Shown piece by piece: positions 4,842-14,000 of a stretch of 19,365 nt of DNA. The notes beneath the pieces were generated by a model. That model did not search any database and was not told the DNA's origin. It worked only from the letters and a program-made list of their open reading frames with translations. The stretch is from an uncultured Dialister sp. (GTDB taxonomy: Bacteria; Bacillota; Negativicutes; Veillonellales; Dialisteraceae): NCBI GenBank assembly GCA_900543455.1, contig UQRR01000037.1:1-19365 (forward strand). Reading direction: 5' to 3'. How positions within the stretch are numbered: the first letter of the stretch is position 1; each line of letters starts with the position of its first letter. The translations under genes and the position numbers were made by a program.

Positions 4842-6832
4842 TATCGATCCACTCCTTCTACTACACTTTCATCTTTAGACAAGTTCAGATGCCGCACGGT
4901 TGCTTTCTTATCATACATTTCTGCCACTGCGGGAGAATATTCATCTGGCGTAAAGAGCATGATGATCTGCTTCTCTTTCGCGATATTCAGGAGCGCTTTA
5001 GCCATGCGTACTCTGTTTTCATCCGATACGCGGCCTAAGGGAGAGTCGATGACGAGCGGACAGTTCTTCCCAGAAACCTGATGTACGGAAAGCGTGAAAG
5101 CGTATGCCAGTGCCATGGCTTCTGTAGCACCAGTTGAATTCGTCATGATATGCCCCTGCATGTTATAAACTTCGACATTATATTGATCATCGATGGAGAT
5201 GCTTCCGAAAGTATTCTCTTTCCAGATCATAGAGCGGAATGTCTTCCATGTCTGTTCCTGCATTTCCTTCTTGGTTTCATTGACGATCGCATCTCTGACC
5301 CTTGTGAAACCATCGCCAATTTTCTTTAATACATTCAGTTCTTCTCTCTGCTTTCCCTGAATCGCTGATTGCTTCTCATACACAGACAGCTCCTTATCCA
5401 GTTTGGCGATTTCTGCACTTTTGACTGCGATCATCGCTTTATGGCCTGCGATTTCTTTATTATAGTTGTTGATTTCCCCCTTTGCCTGGTCACGTTCTTT
5501 ATTCCACAAAGCTACGTTCGCCGTTCCCGCATCGCCACCATAAGCGTCCAGTTTGCGGTTATTCTCTTCCAGCTGCGCCTTATTTTCTGCCTTCCGCTTT
5601 TGGGTAGCAATGACCCTGTTGCGCCAGGCATCACGCTGAGTCATATACTCCCGTGCTCTATCGAGATAGACCTCCAGCGGCGATATCATGCAGCTTAAAA
5701 AATTGGAGGTGGCGGAGGAAATTTTATTTTCCTTCAAAATTTCTTCCAAATGAAGAATGGCTTCTTCCGTCAGATGACTATGGCAAAGCGGGCAGGGCTG
5801 CTCTTTATGGTGCAGCAATTCCAAAATCTGATTTCTATCAATGCTTGGCGGCAGTTTTCCCGCTTCTTTTTTAGCCGAGATGTAGCGATAGATTCTCTTC
5901 AGTCTGGGGTACATCGTGAGCAATACCAAGTATTCTTTGATAATGGTCGTTTGTTCTGCTTTGTTCTTAGCGTCTTCCTGTTCCAGCGCCTTTTCTTCTC
6001 TCTCCAGACGCTTCTTTTCCCTCTGTAATGGCTCTACTTCACGAAATCCCATCAGCTTATTATCATAGGAATTTTCTCGCTGCTTGGCTTCTTCCAGTTT
6101 TCTATTCGCTCGTTCGATTTCTTTCGTCGTGGCAGCGATCCAATCTTCCTTCTCTGTTTTCTCCGAAAAAAGATTGGCGTAGTCCGGTAATTTCTTGCCA
6201 ATCGCTCGATTCAACGCCACCTTTTTATTGTTCGTCGCATTGATCGTATTTTCCAAAAGATTGACCTGTGCAATATTATAAATCGACTCTTTCAGCGGCG
6301 TAGCGAAGAAATCCTTCAATTTTTCCCCATCAAAGAAGTAGAAATTATAAATGGCTTCATCGAAGTACTGTTTCACCAGAATGCCTGCATTTTCTTCGCT
6401 GAGCGTTTTGGTATTGGAATTATCATGCGGGGTGACCGTCGCCATGAAAGAAGGAGCACTGCCAGTGACGGCGCCATTGCTGTGCTTCATGAAAAATGCT
6501 TTTCTGGTAAGTTCGATGACATCTTGGGACTCATTGGTAAAGCGGAACGACACAGAAACTGGCACGCGTTCTTCCACCTTCGCCTTGTCTAGGACTGAGC
6601 TGTTCACAAGCGGCAGGCTCCGTGCTTCCGTTTTTGCATTCGATTCACGCGGATTCTCTTTCCCATAGAGGCACCATGTGATCGCCTTCAGCACCGTCGT
6701 CTTCCCGGTACCATTCTGCGCGATGATGGCAAAGAGCTGGGTATCAGCCTTCTCCGATTTTTTGAAATTGATTTCACACGTCCCATACTGGCGATAATTT
6801 ACAAATGACAGTCGATCGATCTGAATGCCCAT
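4841..6832 (-). CDS. DndD-like SMC/Rad50-type ATPase with CxxC hook
   Basis: 663 aa from the ATG at 6832 (a GTG three bases earlier is also possible). Walker A is AQNGTGKTT (38-46), with alanine at the first glycine position. FYFFDGEKLKDFF (about 164-176) is the FFDGE motif typical of DndD-type ATPases. Long charged helices (about 225-320 and 380-500) flank a CPLC zinc-hook motif at 347-350. A signature-like segment STGATEAMALAYAF is followed by Walker B PLVIDSP (592-598). The architecture fits a dimeric, DNA-bound ATPase with a coiled-coil arm. In Dnd systems DndD works with the modification complex; here no DndA, DndB or DndC is present. Its start overlaps the stop of the 57-aa gene (TGATG) and a good GGAGG lies 6-9 nt upstream. 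Confidence 0.85.
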   Translation of the reverse strand: MGIQIDRLSFVNYRQYGTCEINFKKSEKADTQLFAIIAQNGTGKTTVLKAITWCLYGKENPRESNAKTEARSLPLVNSSVLDKAKVEERVPVSVSFRFTNESQDVIELTRKAFFMKHSNGAVTGSAPSFMATVTPHDNSNTKTLSEENAGILVKQYFDEAIYNFYFFDGEKLKDFFATPLKESIYNIAQVNLLENTINATNNKKVALNRAIGKKLPDYANLFSEKTEKEDWIAATTKEIERANRKLEEAKQRENSYDNKLMGFREVEPLQREKKRLEREEKALEQEDAKNKAEQTTIIKEYLVLLTMYPRLKRIYRYISAKKEAGKLPPSIDRNQILELLHHKEQPCPLCHSHLTEEAILHLEEILKENKISSATSNFLSCMISPLEVYLDRAREYMTQRDAWRNRVIATQKRKAENKAQLEENNRKLDAYGGDAGTANVALWNKERDQAKGEINNYNKEIAGHKAMIAVKSAEIAKLDKELSVYEKQSAIQGKQREELNVLKKIGDGFTRVRDAIVNETKKEMQEQTWKTFRSMIWKENTFGSISIDDQYNVEVYNMQGHIMTNSTGATEAMALAYAFTLSVHQVSGKNCPLVIDSPLGRVSDENRVRMAKALLNIAKEKQIIMLFTPDEYSPAVAEMYDKKATVRHLNLSKDESVVEGVDR

Positions 6833-7005
6833 CACGCCTCTCCTCCTTTTTTATTCTGCTTATCCAGATACTCCTGAATCTTTTTATCATAAGCTTTTTT
6901 GCTTCCTCGGCTCTGCGCTTCCAGGATATCCAGCATCAGATCTTTCATATTCCGATTCACATCGAGCGCTTCGATCTGGTCTTTAATTCTCTTGCTGATA
7001 CTCAT
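6832..7005 (-). CDS. Small 57-aa operon protein of unknown function
   Basis: 57 aa: starts MSISKRIKDQIEALDVNRNM and ends with a basic, helical stretch (KKAYDKKIQEYLDKQNKKGG). It overlaps the helicase gene by 23 bp in another frame and its TGA overlaps the ATG of the ATPase gene. AAGGTG stands about 9 nt before its ATG. The gap between helicase and ATPase would otherwise be about 150 bp in an otherwise gapless operon. The composition suggests two amphipathic helices with high charge. I recognise no family. A role as an adaptor of the ATPase or helicase is only an inference from position. Confidence 0.7.
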   Translation of the reverse strand: MSISKRIKDQIEALDVNRNMKDLMLDILEAQSRGSKKAYDKKIQEYLDKQNKKGGEA

Positions 7006-9064
7006 TTAAATCCACACCTTTTCCCTTGAACAACTGGTATACATCCATATAGTTATCGGCATTCTGCGCAATCAGCGCGACGCGCTTTTCTTCATTCTTT
7101 AAGAGCGGAAGATCCTGATCGCCCAAAACGATGAAATCATAGATTTCCGACATCTGTTTCCCTGGTGCCGGTCGAATGACACGTCCGACACGCTGGATGT
7201 ACTCTCTAGGATTCGTACTGCTTGCCAGGATGATCGCCACGCGGGCAGTCGTGATATCAATGCCTTCATCCATACACTTGATGCCGAGGACGACCTGCAG
7301 GCTGTGAGCGGCAAACCCTTTCAAAATTTCCTGCCGTTCTGTCAGACCCGTCTCTCTATCCGTCTTGCTGGCGGAGATCTCTTCCGTGATTTTTGCCCGC
7401 GTGATTTTCTTCTCGGCCAGCATCTGCATGCAACCATCCATCTGCACATTCGATGTGAAGAGAAGCGTATCCTGGATCGAGTCTGGATCCATACTGTCCA
7501 GCAGTCCATCCAGCACCGCCATCTTTTCTTCTGCATTTTTGACGATATCGGCACGTTTTTCATACAGATTGTCTAGTACCTTTTTCTCTTTCTGGTACGA
7601 TTTATGTTGTTTTTTCAGCTTCTCGATCGTAAAGACAAGCGGCCTGATTTTTCGCTGCAGCTTTTCCCACTTCTGCTTTTCTTCCTCAGACAAATGGACA
7701 AAGAGCGGGTGATAGACGTAAGGATTCAGGAATGGCTTCTGGGTGATTTCATTTTTCGTATGCAGGGCATCCCAAAGACCGAATTCGAATGACTGATTTC
7801 CAAAATAGTCCCGGATGAGCTGCGTACCTTCTTCATCAAAGAGACGTTCCGGCGTCGCTGAAAGACCGATGCGCTGCTCATAGCAGGGCAGAAGCGCCTT
7901 CTGCTGCTTATCCGAGCCGATCCCATGGACTTCATCACAGATGAAAAGAATCGGCGTATCTCCTTTATACTTTGTAATGAGCTCTATAAATTTATCAGAG
8001 GAAGCCGTGGCATGTGTGGTGTACACGATGGCATTCGTGTATTTCCAAAATGTCAAAAGCATGCTCTCAAGTTCTTTCTTCCACTTCGGGTTCGTCCCAT
8101 CCGCGATAAGACTATAATCAAAGGAGACCCCCACCTTCTCCATATCCGCCTGCCATTGGCGCGAGAGGATATTTTGCGGTGTCGCGACAATCGTAAGAAA
8201 AGGCTTTTTCTCTTTCATTTTTTCATAGATGCAGCCGATGGCCGTCCGCGTCTTCCCTGTCCCTGTCGCCATTTCCATAAGGAGCCGGCCCTGATTCTTT
8301 TTCCATTTCTGCACAGCTTCTCTCTGGTGCTGGAAGAGTCCGATCGGGTCTTTTTCACCCGGTTTCTTGTATCGTTTCATACAGTCAAGATCGAATGGAT
8401 CTTTCGGCTTGATCTTGACGATCTTTTCTCGGACGGCTTCCGGGACATCGTAAACCGTCGCGATGGACGCCTTTCGATTGCTCCAGTAGTCCTCGAATTT
8501 CTTTTTATCCGCATCCACATAGACCTGCTGTCCCAACTCCCAAGAGCGGAAGACTTTGAATTCTTCGATATTTTCCAGCCATGCCTGCGCCGTTTCATTG
8601 ATGGAGCCGGAGAAGGAAATCATATCTCCCCTCTCATCGATCATGATGCCGACTTTCTGATGAAAGAGGCTGGTCGGTGAATTGTTGCATACGACGATTT
8701 TGATTTCCAGAAAACCCTGATCCAGCAGGTAAGCGAGGAGCTTCAGATGATCATCGGCCGCCTCATCGAGCTTCAGCTCCTGAAACAGATCCGCGTGCTC
8801 ATCAAGCGGCTGGTGTTTCTGAATGATTTCGAAGTCCTTGCGAGAAAGCTGCGGAGAGACGAGAAGGTACATATGCCCGTGATTCTGGCAGAGCCCCTCA
8901 ATACCTTCCGCGGCTACTGTCAAAGCAGTCGAGCTGAAAAAGCCCGCAATGCGGTAGTACCGCTTCGTCGCTTTCAAGACCGGAATATAGAATTTTTCCA
9001 GCAGATGTTCCTTGCTGCTTTCTGTCTCATAGCAGGACTCCAGATATAAATCTCTCAGCCCCAT
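6983..9064 (-). CDS. PLD-nuclease-like domain fused to an SF2 (DEAD/DEAH) helicase
   Basis: 693 aa from the ATG at 9064, chosen because GGGAGGTG lies 5 nt upstream; an in-frame TTG at 9079 has no such site. Residues about 1-200 form a phospholipase-D-like domain with one HxK motif (FHQKVGIMID, H135/K137/D143) and an SGSIN segment (152-156). Such domains usually pair two HKD motifs, so the protein may dimerise. The helicase follows: Walker A ATGTGKT (266-272), DEVH (377-380), SAT (402-404), and in the second RecA lobe MDEGID and QRVGRVIRP. This is an XPB/restriction-type translocase fused to a nuclease, the likely effector of the system. It starts 2 bp after the stop of the 229-aa gene. Confidence 0.9.
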   Translation of the reverse strand: MGLRDLYLESCYETESSKEHLLEKFYIPVLKATKRYYRIAGFFSSTALTVAAEGIEGLCQNHGHMYLLVSPQLSRKDFEIIQKHQPLDEHADLFQELKLDEAADDHLKLLAYLLDQGFLEIKIVVCNNSPTSLFHQKVGIMIDERGDMISFSGSINETAQAWLENIEEFKVFRSWELGQQVYVDADKKKFEDYWSNRKASIATVYDVPEAVREKIVKIKPKDPFDLDCMKRYKKPGEKDPIGLFQHQREAVQKWKKNQGRLLMEMATGTGKTRTAIGCIYEKMKEKKPFLTIVATPQNILSRQWQADMEKVGVSFDYSLIADGTNPKWKKELESMLLTFWKYTNAIVYTTHATASSDKFIELITKYKGDTPILFICDEVHGIGSDKQQKALLPCYEQRIGLSATPERLFDEEGTQLIRDYFGNQSFEFGLWDALHTKNEITQKPFLNPYVYHPLFVHLSEEEKQKWEKLQRKIRPLVFTIEKLKKQHKSYQKEKKVLDNLYEKRADIVKNAEEKMAVLDGLLDSMDPDSIQDTLLFTSNVQMDGCMQMLAEKKITRAKITEEISASKTDRETGLTERQEILKGFAAHSLQVVLGIKCMDEGIDITTARVAIILASSTNPREYIQRVGRVIRPAPGKQMSEIYDFIVLGDQDLPLLKNEEKRVALIAQNADNYMDVYQLFKGKGVDLNEYQQEN

Positions 9065-9066
9065 GG

Positions 9067-9756
9067 CTACACCTCCCAATCGATATGCTGCAAAAGCTGT
9101 TCTTTCTTCGTACCTTTCAAAACAAATTCCATCAGTTCCCGCACATTACCACGCCTCCTCACCGCTGTGCTTTGGGAAACGCAGGCGACCGTATCCGCAT
9201 ACCGCACCTTGCCTTTCGCGGCCTTGTGAATGAGGCAGTGCAGATAAGCATTACGAAGTAGCAGTTTTCTTAAAATCTCCGACTTTTTCGGAAAAGGTAT
9301 CGGTATCAGGTACTTTCCCAAAGACGTCAGATGCACCATCTTAGGCCGCGTATCCGTAATGGATACAAGGCTGAAAAGTGCGGCCGTTTTTGACTGGTTC
9401 TCCCCATATTTCTTCTTAGCTATCTGCGTGGCACACTGCATCAGCTGATAGCCGAGATCATCAAAAGAGAGTCCATCGTCTGCAAATTCCAACAACTCGG
9501 GGACGCGAATGATGGAGCGCTCGAGACTGCTGAACATGGGAATATCCGCCACACTAAATTCCTTTTTCGGAGACAGACGGCAAATGCAGTCCACCAGTCT
9601 TTCGATAGACACTTTGGACAGCACGCGGCATGCTTTCTCTTCCTCTGGCCCTGTGCCGGACAGGAAAACCTGATTCACATATTCTTTCTCAGACAGAAAC
9701 GCATACAGGTACTTAGCGTTCTCCAGATTCCTTCCCCACTCCTCGAAAAAATCCAT
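9067..9756 (-). CDS. Unknown 229-aa protein, probably winged-helix-like
   Basis: 229 aa. No family is recognised with confidence. The segment from about 115 to 170 (LDDLGYQLMQCATQIAKK-type helices, then LTSLGKYLIPIPFPKKSE, then LLRNAYLHCLIHK) has the layout of a winged helix: LTSLGKYL would be the end of the wing and start of the next helix. This kind of domain is common in restriction and AAA-associated proteins. The C-terminal third is basic (RRRGNVRELMEFVLKGTKKE). GGGAG lies about 10 nt before the ATG at 9756. It sits 14 bp after the radical SAM gene and 2 bp before the helicase gene. A DNA-binding or bridging role is inferred. Confidence 0.7.
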   Translation of the reverse strand: MDFFEEWGRNLENAKYLYAFLSEKEYVNQVFLSGTGPEEEKACRVLSKVSIERLVDCICRLSPKKEFSVADIPMFSSLERSIIRVPELLEFADDGLSFDDLGYQLMQCATQIAKKKYGENQSKTAALFSLVSITDTRPKMVHLTSLGKYLIPIPFPKKSEILRKLLLRNAYLHCLIHKAAKGKVRYADTVACVSQSTAVRRRGNVRELMEFVLKGTKKEQLLQHIDWEV

Positions 9757-9770
9757 AGGAATCAGCTCCC

Positions 9771-11042
9771 TCAGTCAGAATAGTCGGAGTACTTCATATC
9801 AAAAAATTCTTCTGCCAGCGTCGGATGTCTCATTTCGAAATCCTTCAGCGCCTGCATGGCTGAGCAATAGCCTGGCGTCTTCTTCATCGCCTGATTGGCC
9901 TTGCAAAATTCTCGAAAACTCATCTTTTTGAAAATATTCGGTTGGTTACACCAACGGGCAATCGCCACATACATCGCATGGAGCGGCGAAGCCTTCCAAG
10001 GCGCTTCATTCTTATTCTGATAGCGCATGATATAGGGCAGGCAGTGATACTGCATCAGAAGCTCAATACGCCGGAAGGTATCTCGGATATCTTTCCAATC
10101 GGTGGATGCAAATCCCACCAGCACGTAGAATTTCACGCTCCGCCCCTTCTTGTACGGCTTCATGATTTCCAGCTTTGCATGAATCAGGTCATAGTCGCTG
10201 ATGTTATCAAAGGCAAACGTAAAATCCCCATCATAGTTCGATGTGAAAAGAGCCTTCGCTATGTCTGGCGTCAGAAGACGTTCATCCATTCCCTGCTTGA
10301 ACTTGAATCGTTTCCTTGTTGCGACCAATTCTCCCAGAAGCGGCCGCCAGTCAAGATACCCAAAGAAATTGTCATCCAGAAGGCAGATCTTCTTGCGATC
10401 CCGATCTAAAAATTCCGTCAAATGGCTATGACGGAATACCCTGTTATATTTTTGATTCACGCAGAAACCGCAGTGCCGGAAGCACCCACGGGTCAAGTAC
10501 CCTATGCTGTACTCCAGGTACTCCTTGAACTGCACCAGAAACCGGCTGCGATGAAATTCACGGCCTTCACATTCTGCCTTTTTCTTCGCCTGCTCTACCT
10601 TCTCTTCGATCCAGTTGTCGTAAAGATGGTAGTCAGGCATGCAATGCTCGATGACATCAGGCAGATTGGGAGCACGATCAAAAAAGAAACCTGTGCCGCC
10701 TACGTTGACAGGTATCTTTCCATTGATTTTATATCCCACAGTTTTCTCCAGCCACTTCTCGACAGGCAGCGCTCCGGCGTCTGGCCGCCCCACGCGAATC
10801 AGAAGCTCTTTCGGCTGCGACACATGTTGCAGCCATTCCGGAACGGGGGTATCTGTGAAGACTTTGGCGATAAACACACGGTCAAATTCTTCCAGATGTT
10901 CATAGTCCGTTTTTAAAACAACATTTTCCGGCGGCAATTTCACCACCTGCTTGTAGTAGCCGGAAATCTTTTCGCAGACCAGATTCGGAAAGCGGTGTCT
11001 TCGCCGCCCGAGGAGGTCTGCATCTATCACTGCTATTTTCAT
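9771..11042 (-). CDS. Radical SAM enzyme with N-terminal B12-binding-like region
   Basis: 423 aa from the ATG at 11042 (MKIAVIDADLLGRRRHRFPN). A TTG at 11060 that overlaps the previous stop codon is the alternative; neither has a strong ribosome binding site. C187-FRH-C191-GF-C194 is the CxxxCxxC motif for a [4Fe-4S] cluster and S-adenosylmethionine radical chemistry. It is followed by the (beta/alpha)-barrel segments LLDDNFFGYLDW and KQGMDERLLTPD. The first about 140 residues resemble the Rossmann-like region in front of many radical SAM domains. Similar stand-alone radical SAM proteins occur, from memory, on phages and conjugative elements, with unknown substrates. It is not a viperin as far as I can see. 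As the second gene of the operon it is the only clear small-molecule or base-modifying enzyme present. Confidence 0.85.
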   Translation of the reverse strand: MKIAVIDADLLGRRRHRFPNLVCEKISGYYKQVVKLPPENVVLKTDYEHLEEFDRVFIAKVFTDTPVPEWLQHVSQPKELLIRVGRPDAGALPVEKWLEKTVGYKINGKIPVNVGGTGFFFDRAPNLPDVIEHCMPDYHLYDNWIEEKVEQAKKKAECEGREFHRSRFLVQFKEYLEYSIGYLTRGCFRHCGFCVNQKYNRVFRHSHLTEFLDRDRKKICLLDDNFFGYLDWRPLLGELVATRKRFKFKQGMDERLLTPDIAKALFTSNYDGDFTFAFDNISDYDLIHAKLEIMKPYKKGRSVKFYVLVGFASTDWKDIRDTFRRIELLMQYHCLPYIMRYQNKNEAPWKASPLHAMYVAIARWCNQPNIFKKMSFREFCKANQAMKKTPGYCSAMQALKDFEMRHPTLAEEFFDMKYSDYSD

Positions 11043-11056
11043 TTCTTTCTCACGCT

Positions 11057-14000
11057 TCAATACAATACTTTCTCGCAGAATGTATCATCATTCGATTCTA
11101 CGATTTCCTTCACTTTGAATGGAGAAAATTCAATCCCATAGGTATCCTCGATGATGCCGGAAATTTCTGAAGTCGTCAGCAAATTTTCCGAACCATTGAC
11201 GATTTCCTCGACGAGATCCGCCATGCTGAGTTTCCGCTGCATCTGTCTCTTGCGTAGCAGATGTCCCGAGGCATACTTCTGGCTATTGAATTTCTCATAA
11301 TCAGCTGCTAAAAGCGAACCATAGAACCAGTCACCCCATCCCTCCTCCTGCCAAGGAAGGACAAAGCCTGCCGCCTGCAAGGATTTGATGCTGAAGCATT
11401 TCCCATTTTCCATGAAGTGATACACATTTTCACAGAATTCATGGATAGCCTCTTGCGTAATGCCATGTTTTTCCAAATACTGGCTATTTAAGAATACGCC
11501 TGGCTCAATCTCTACGACCTTAAAATCTCTGGCAAGGCCAAGCCAGACCGCAGAAAACATGGAACATACCGCATATTCAGAATGATCTCGAAGATCCAGT
11601 GTTTCATTTTCTGCAAACAATTTCTCAAAAAAATCTCTCGCACTGCCAAATCTATCACGGATCACATATTTACGATGCGAGATGAAACCCATCTGCCGTA
11701 AAGCTGCCGGATCGATATCCCAGACATTCCCTTCAGGATACTCATCCATGTATATGTCGATGATATCCTGCGTCAGATAGAAATCTTCCATCAGTCGTTC
11801 CTTCATGCGGCGCACCTTGTCCTCGGGAAGGAGTGTCTCGGGAATATGAAAATTTCCCGTCCCAGGATCGAAATACTCTTTGCAGGTATCACCCCATCCA
11901 TTCGACATCGCTGCATTCTGCGGAATTCCAAACTCCGCTTCTATCGCACGCCCCAGATCCATATAGGAAATGTAGCCATGCTCCTGAATGATATCCATGA
12001 CCTGTTTTCTGCGATCTGCACGACCGATCTTCAGCGTCGGCATTCTGCCAAAAGTCATTCGATGTGCATCATCCAGATAGTCATTGTAATGACCATGAGC
12101 CCAGAGCTTTTTCAAAAGATTGTGCAGTTCATACTCGTCCCTGATATCATACCGCTCCATGATTTCCGGAAAATCTCGGAAAAACTTGCGGCTGGATATT
12201 TCCACATTGCTATACGAAGTGAGCTGTAGTGTATCCAGCAAATCCTGATAGTCCATCGATAGAATGTCATAATAGCGAACCTGTCGATGGCGGCTCACCA
12301 ATGCCGTCATTTCCCAGAAATAATGCTCCATGTATCTCGCATCCAAGGAAAAGCGCGGATCCTCACGCGAAATGGAAAGACTATCCAAAAGCCGCAGGTA
12401 ATCTTCCAGTAACTCACCCGAAGGTTTTGCATCCTGGCAATACTTTTTGATGGCAAAGCGGATGAGGGATTGGCGATTCTTCATCACATGCTTTCCATCG
12501 ATGAAGAAATACGGATCAATCGCTTTCAGCCGCGCGTCCGCCCTTTCCCGTATTTTCGCATCCAGTATCTGGTCATGCATCACGGCACGCAAAGCCTGCA
12601 GACGCTGTCCCGCATCCACATCTTTTTCCTTCACCCGCTGCTCGTCCAAGTAAAGCGAGATAAAATGGCGCGTCTCTTCTGTAAGCTGGAAAATGTATTG
12701 AAAATCGTCATCCGTCAGTCCGACATATCTCTGCTTGTAGAAAGCGATGTATCCTTCCCGTATGGGCGGGAGCTTCGAGAAGATCCTCTTCTGGATCTGG
12801 CGCACACGTTCACGTGTCACCCCTGTCAGTTGCGCCACCTCTTCCAGCGTCATCCCAGAAAGCCGGAGCTTTAGAATTTTTGCATTTCTTTCCCGACAAA
12901 CGGAGAAGAGCACGGTTTCCAGTGAAGGATAGACACAGTAGTAGCGCTCCCCCTGCTTCCAGATAAGCCGCTGCTTTTCCATCGATTGCAAAAGTGCACA
13001 AAAAGCCGCTTCATCAAAGATCCTATACGGGAAATCCGATGAAAGCGTCTCTATAGACGCGCCTTCATATTTTCCGTGGACAAGAAGACGAAGCACATAG
13101 TTTTGTACCGCTTTCCGTATCTTCTCATCCTGCCAGATGCCTTCCGTTAAAGGGATATCCTGCGCCTCTGCCTGCTCCGCGATCCTCATCACATGTTCAT
13201 AGGTGACCATGAGCATATCCGCGAAGTCTTCCATCGCCTCCGCTTCCTCACGCAGCTGGTCTTTCGAGATGTCGCTGTTCCTTTTCTCACGTTCTGCTTT
13301 CGCCGTCGCTCTTGCCGCCTGACGGTACACTTCGATTTCCTTCACAAGATGTGCGAGACTGTTCGTCCCCAGTGCAGACATCTCCGCCCACTTTTCCTTC
13401 GGATAATGCAGCACTTCCCCCAGCGTCTGAAAGCCGGCACTCGCAAGCGCCCTATCCACACGCGTACCAAAGTGTGCCCGCCCGATAGGCATATCGTATG
13501 AAATCGCCTCATCCGCCAGCTCTATGGCAGATTTCGGTTCCTGTAACGTTTTTTGATTCAGATCAATCCTGCTATATCGTCTCAATACTTCCCGCAGCTC
13601 GCATAGGGTTTTGGCTCCCATCCCTTTCACGAGCTCCCAGTCCGTAGCCGGATACAAAAGCATATCTCGAATGGTCGTCACATGGTGGCGCATGAGTAGA
13701 TTCTCCAAGCGAGTCGATACATGCAAGTCTAAAATGGAATCATCCAATGCAAGCAGCGGCGCACTTTCTGCTCTCTCGCAAGGAATCATTTTCTTCTTTG
13801 CCACTACTGTCTTCGGCGCTTCCATCGCAGGAGCTTCCACCTTGGCAGAGCCTTCCACTTTGGATGGCACTTCTGCTTTGACAGAATTTTCCACCTTAAC
13901 AGATGCTTCCGTCTTGACTGGCTTTACTGACTCCTCCTTTTTAGCAGACGATCCCTTGATCTCCTTCAGGGGAATGGCTTTCCCCCGCCCCCGTCTTCCT

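Noticed and set aside
4841..9064. A standard Dnd or DISARM system
   Set aside because: No DndA, DndB or DndC, no DrmA/DrmB and no methylase are found. Only the ATPase and the small last gene are Dnd-like.
6983..9079. Helicase start at the TTG at 9079
   Set aside because: The ATG at 9064 has GGGAGGTG at the right distance. The TTG would put the start inside the previous gene and before that site.
9771..11042. Prokaryotic viperin
   Set aside because: The cluster motif fits radical SAM in general, but the flanking sequence and the long N-terminal region do not look like viperins, and no nucleotide kinase neighbour is present.
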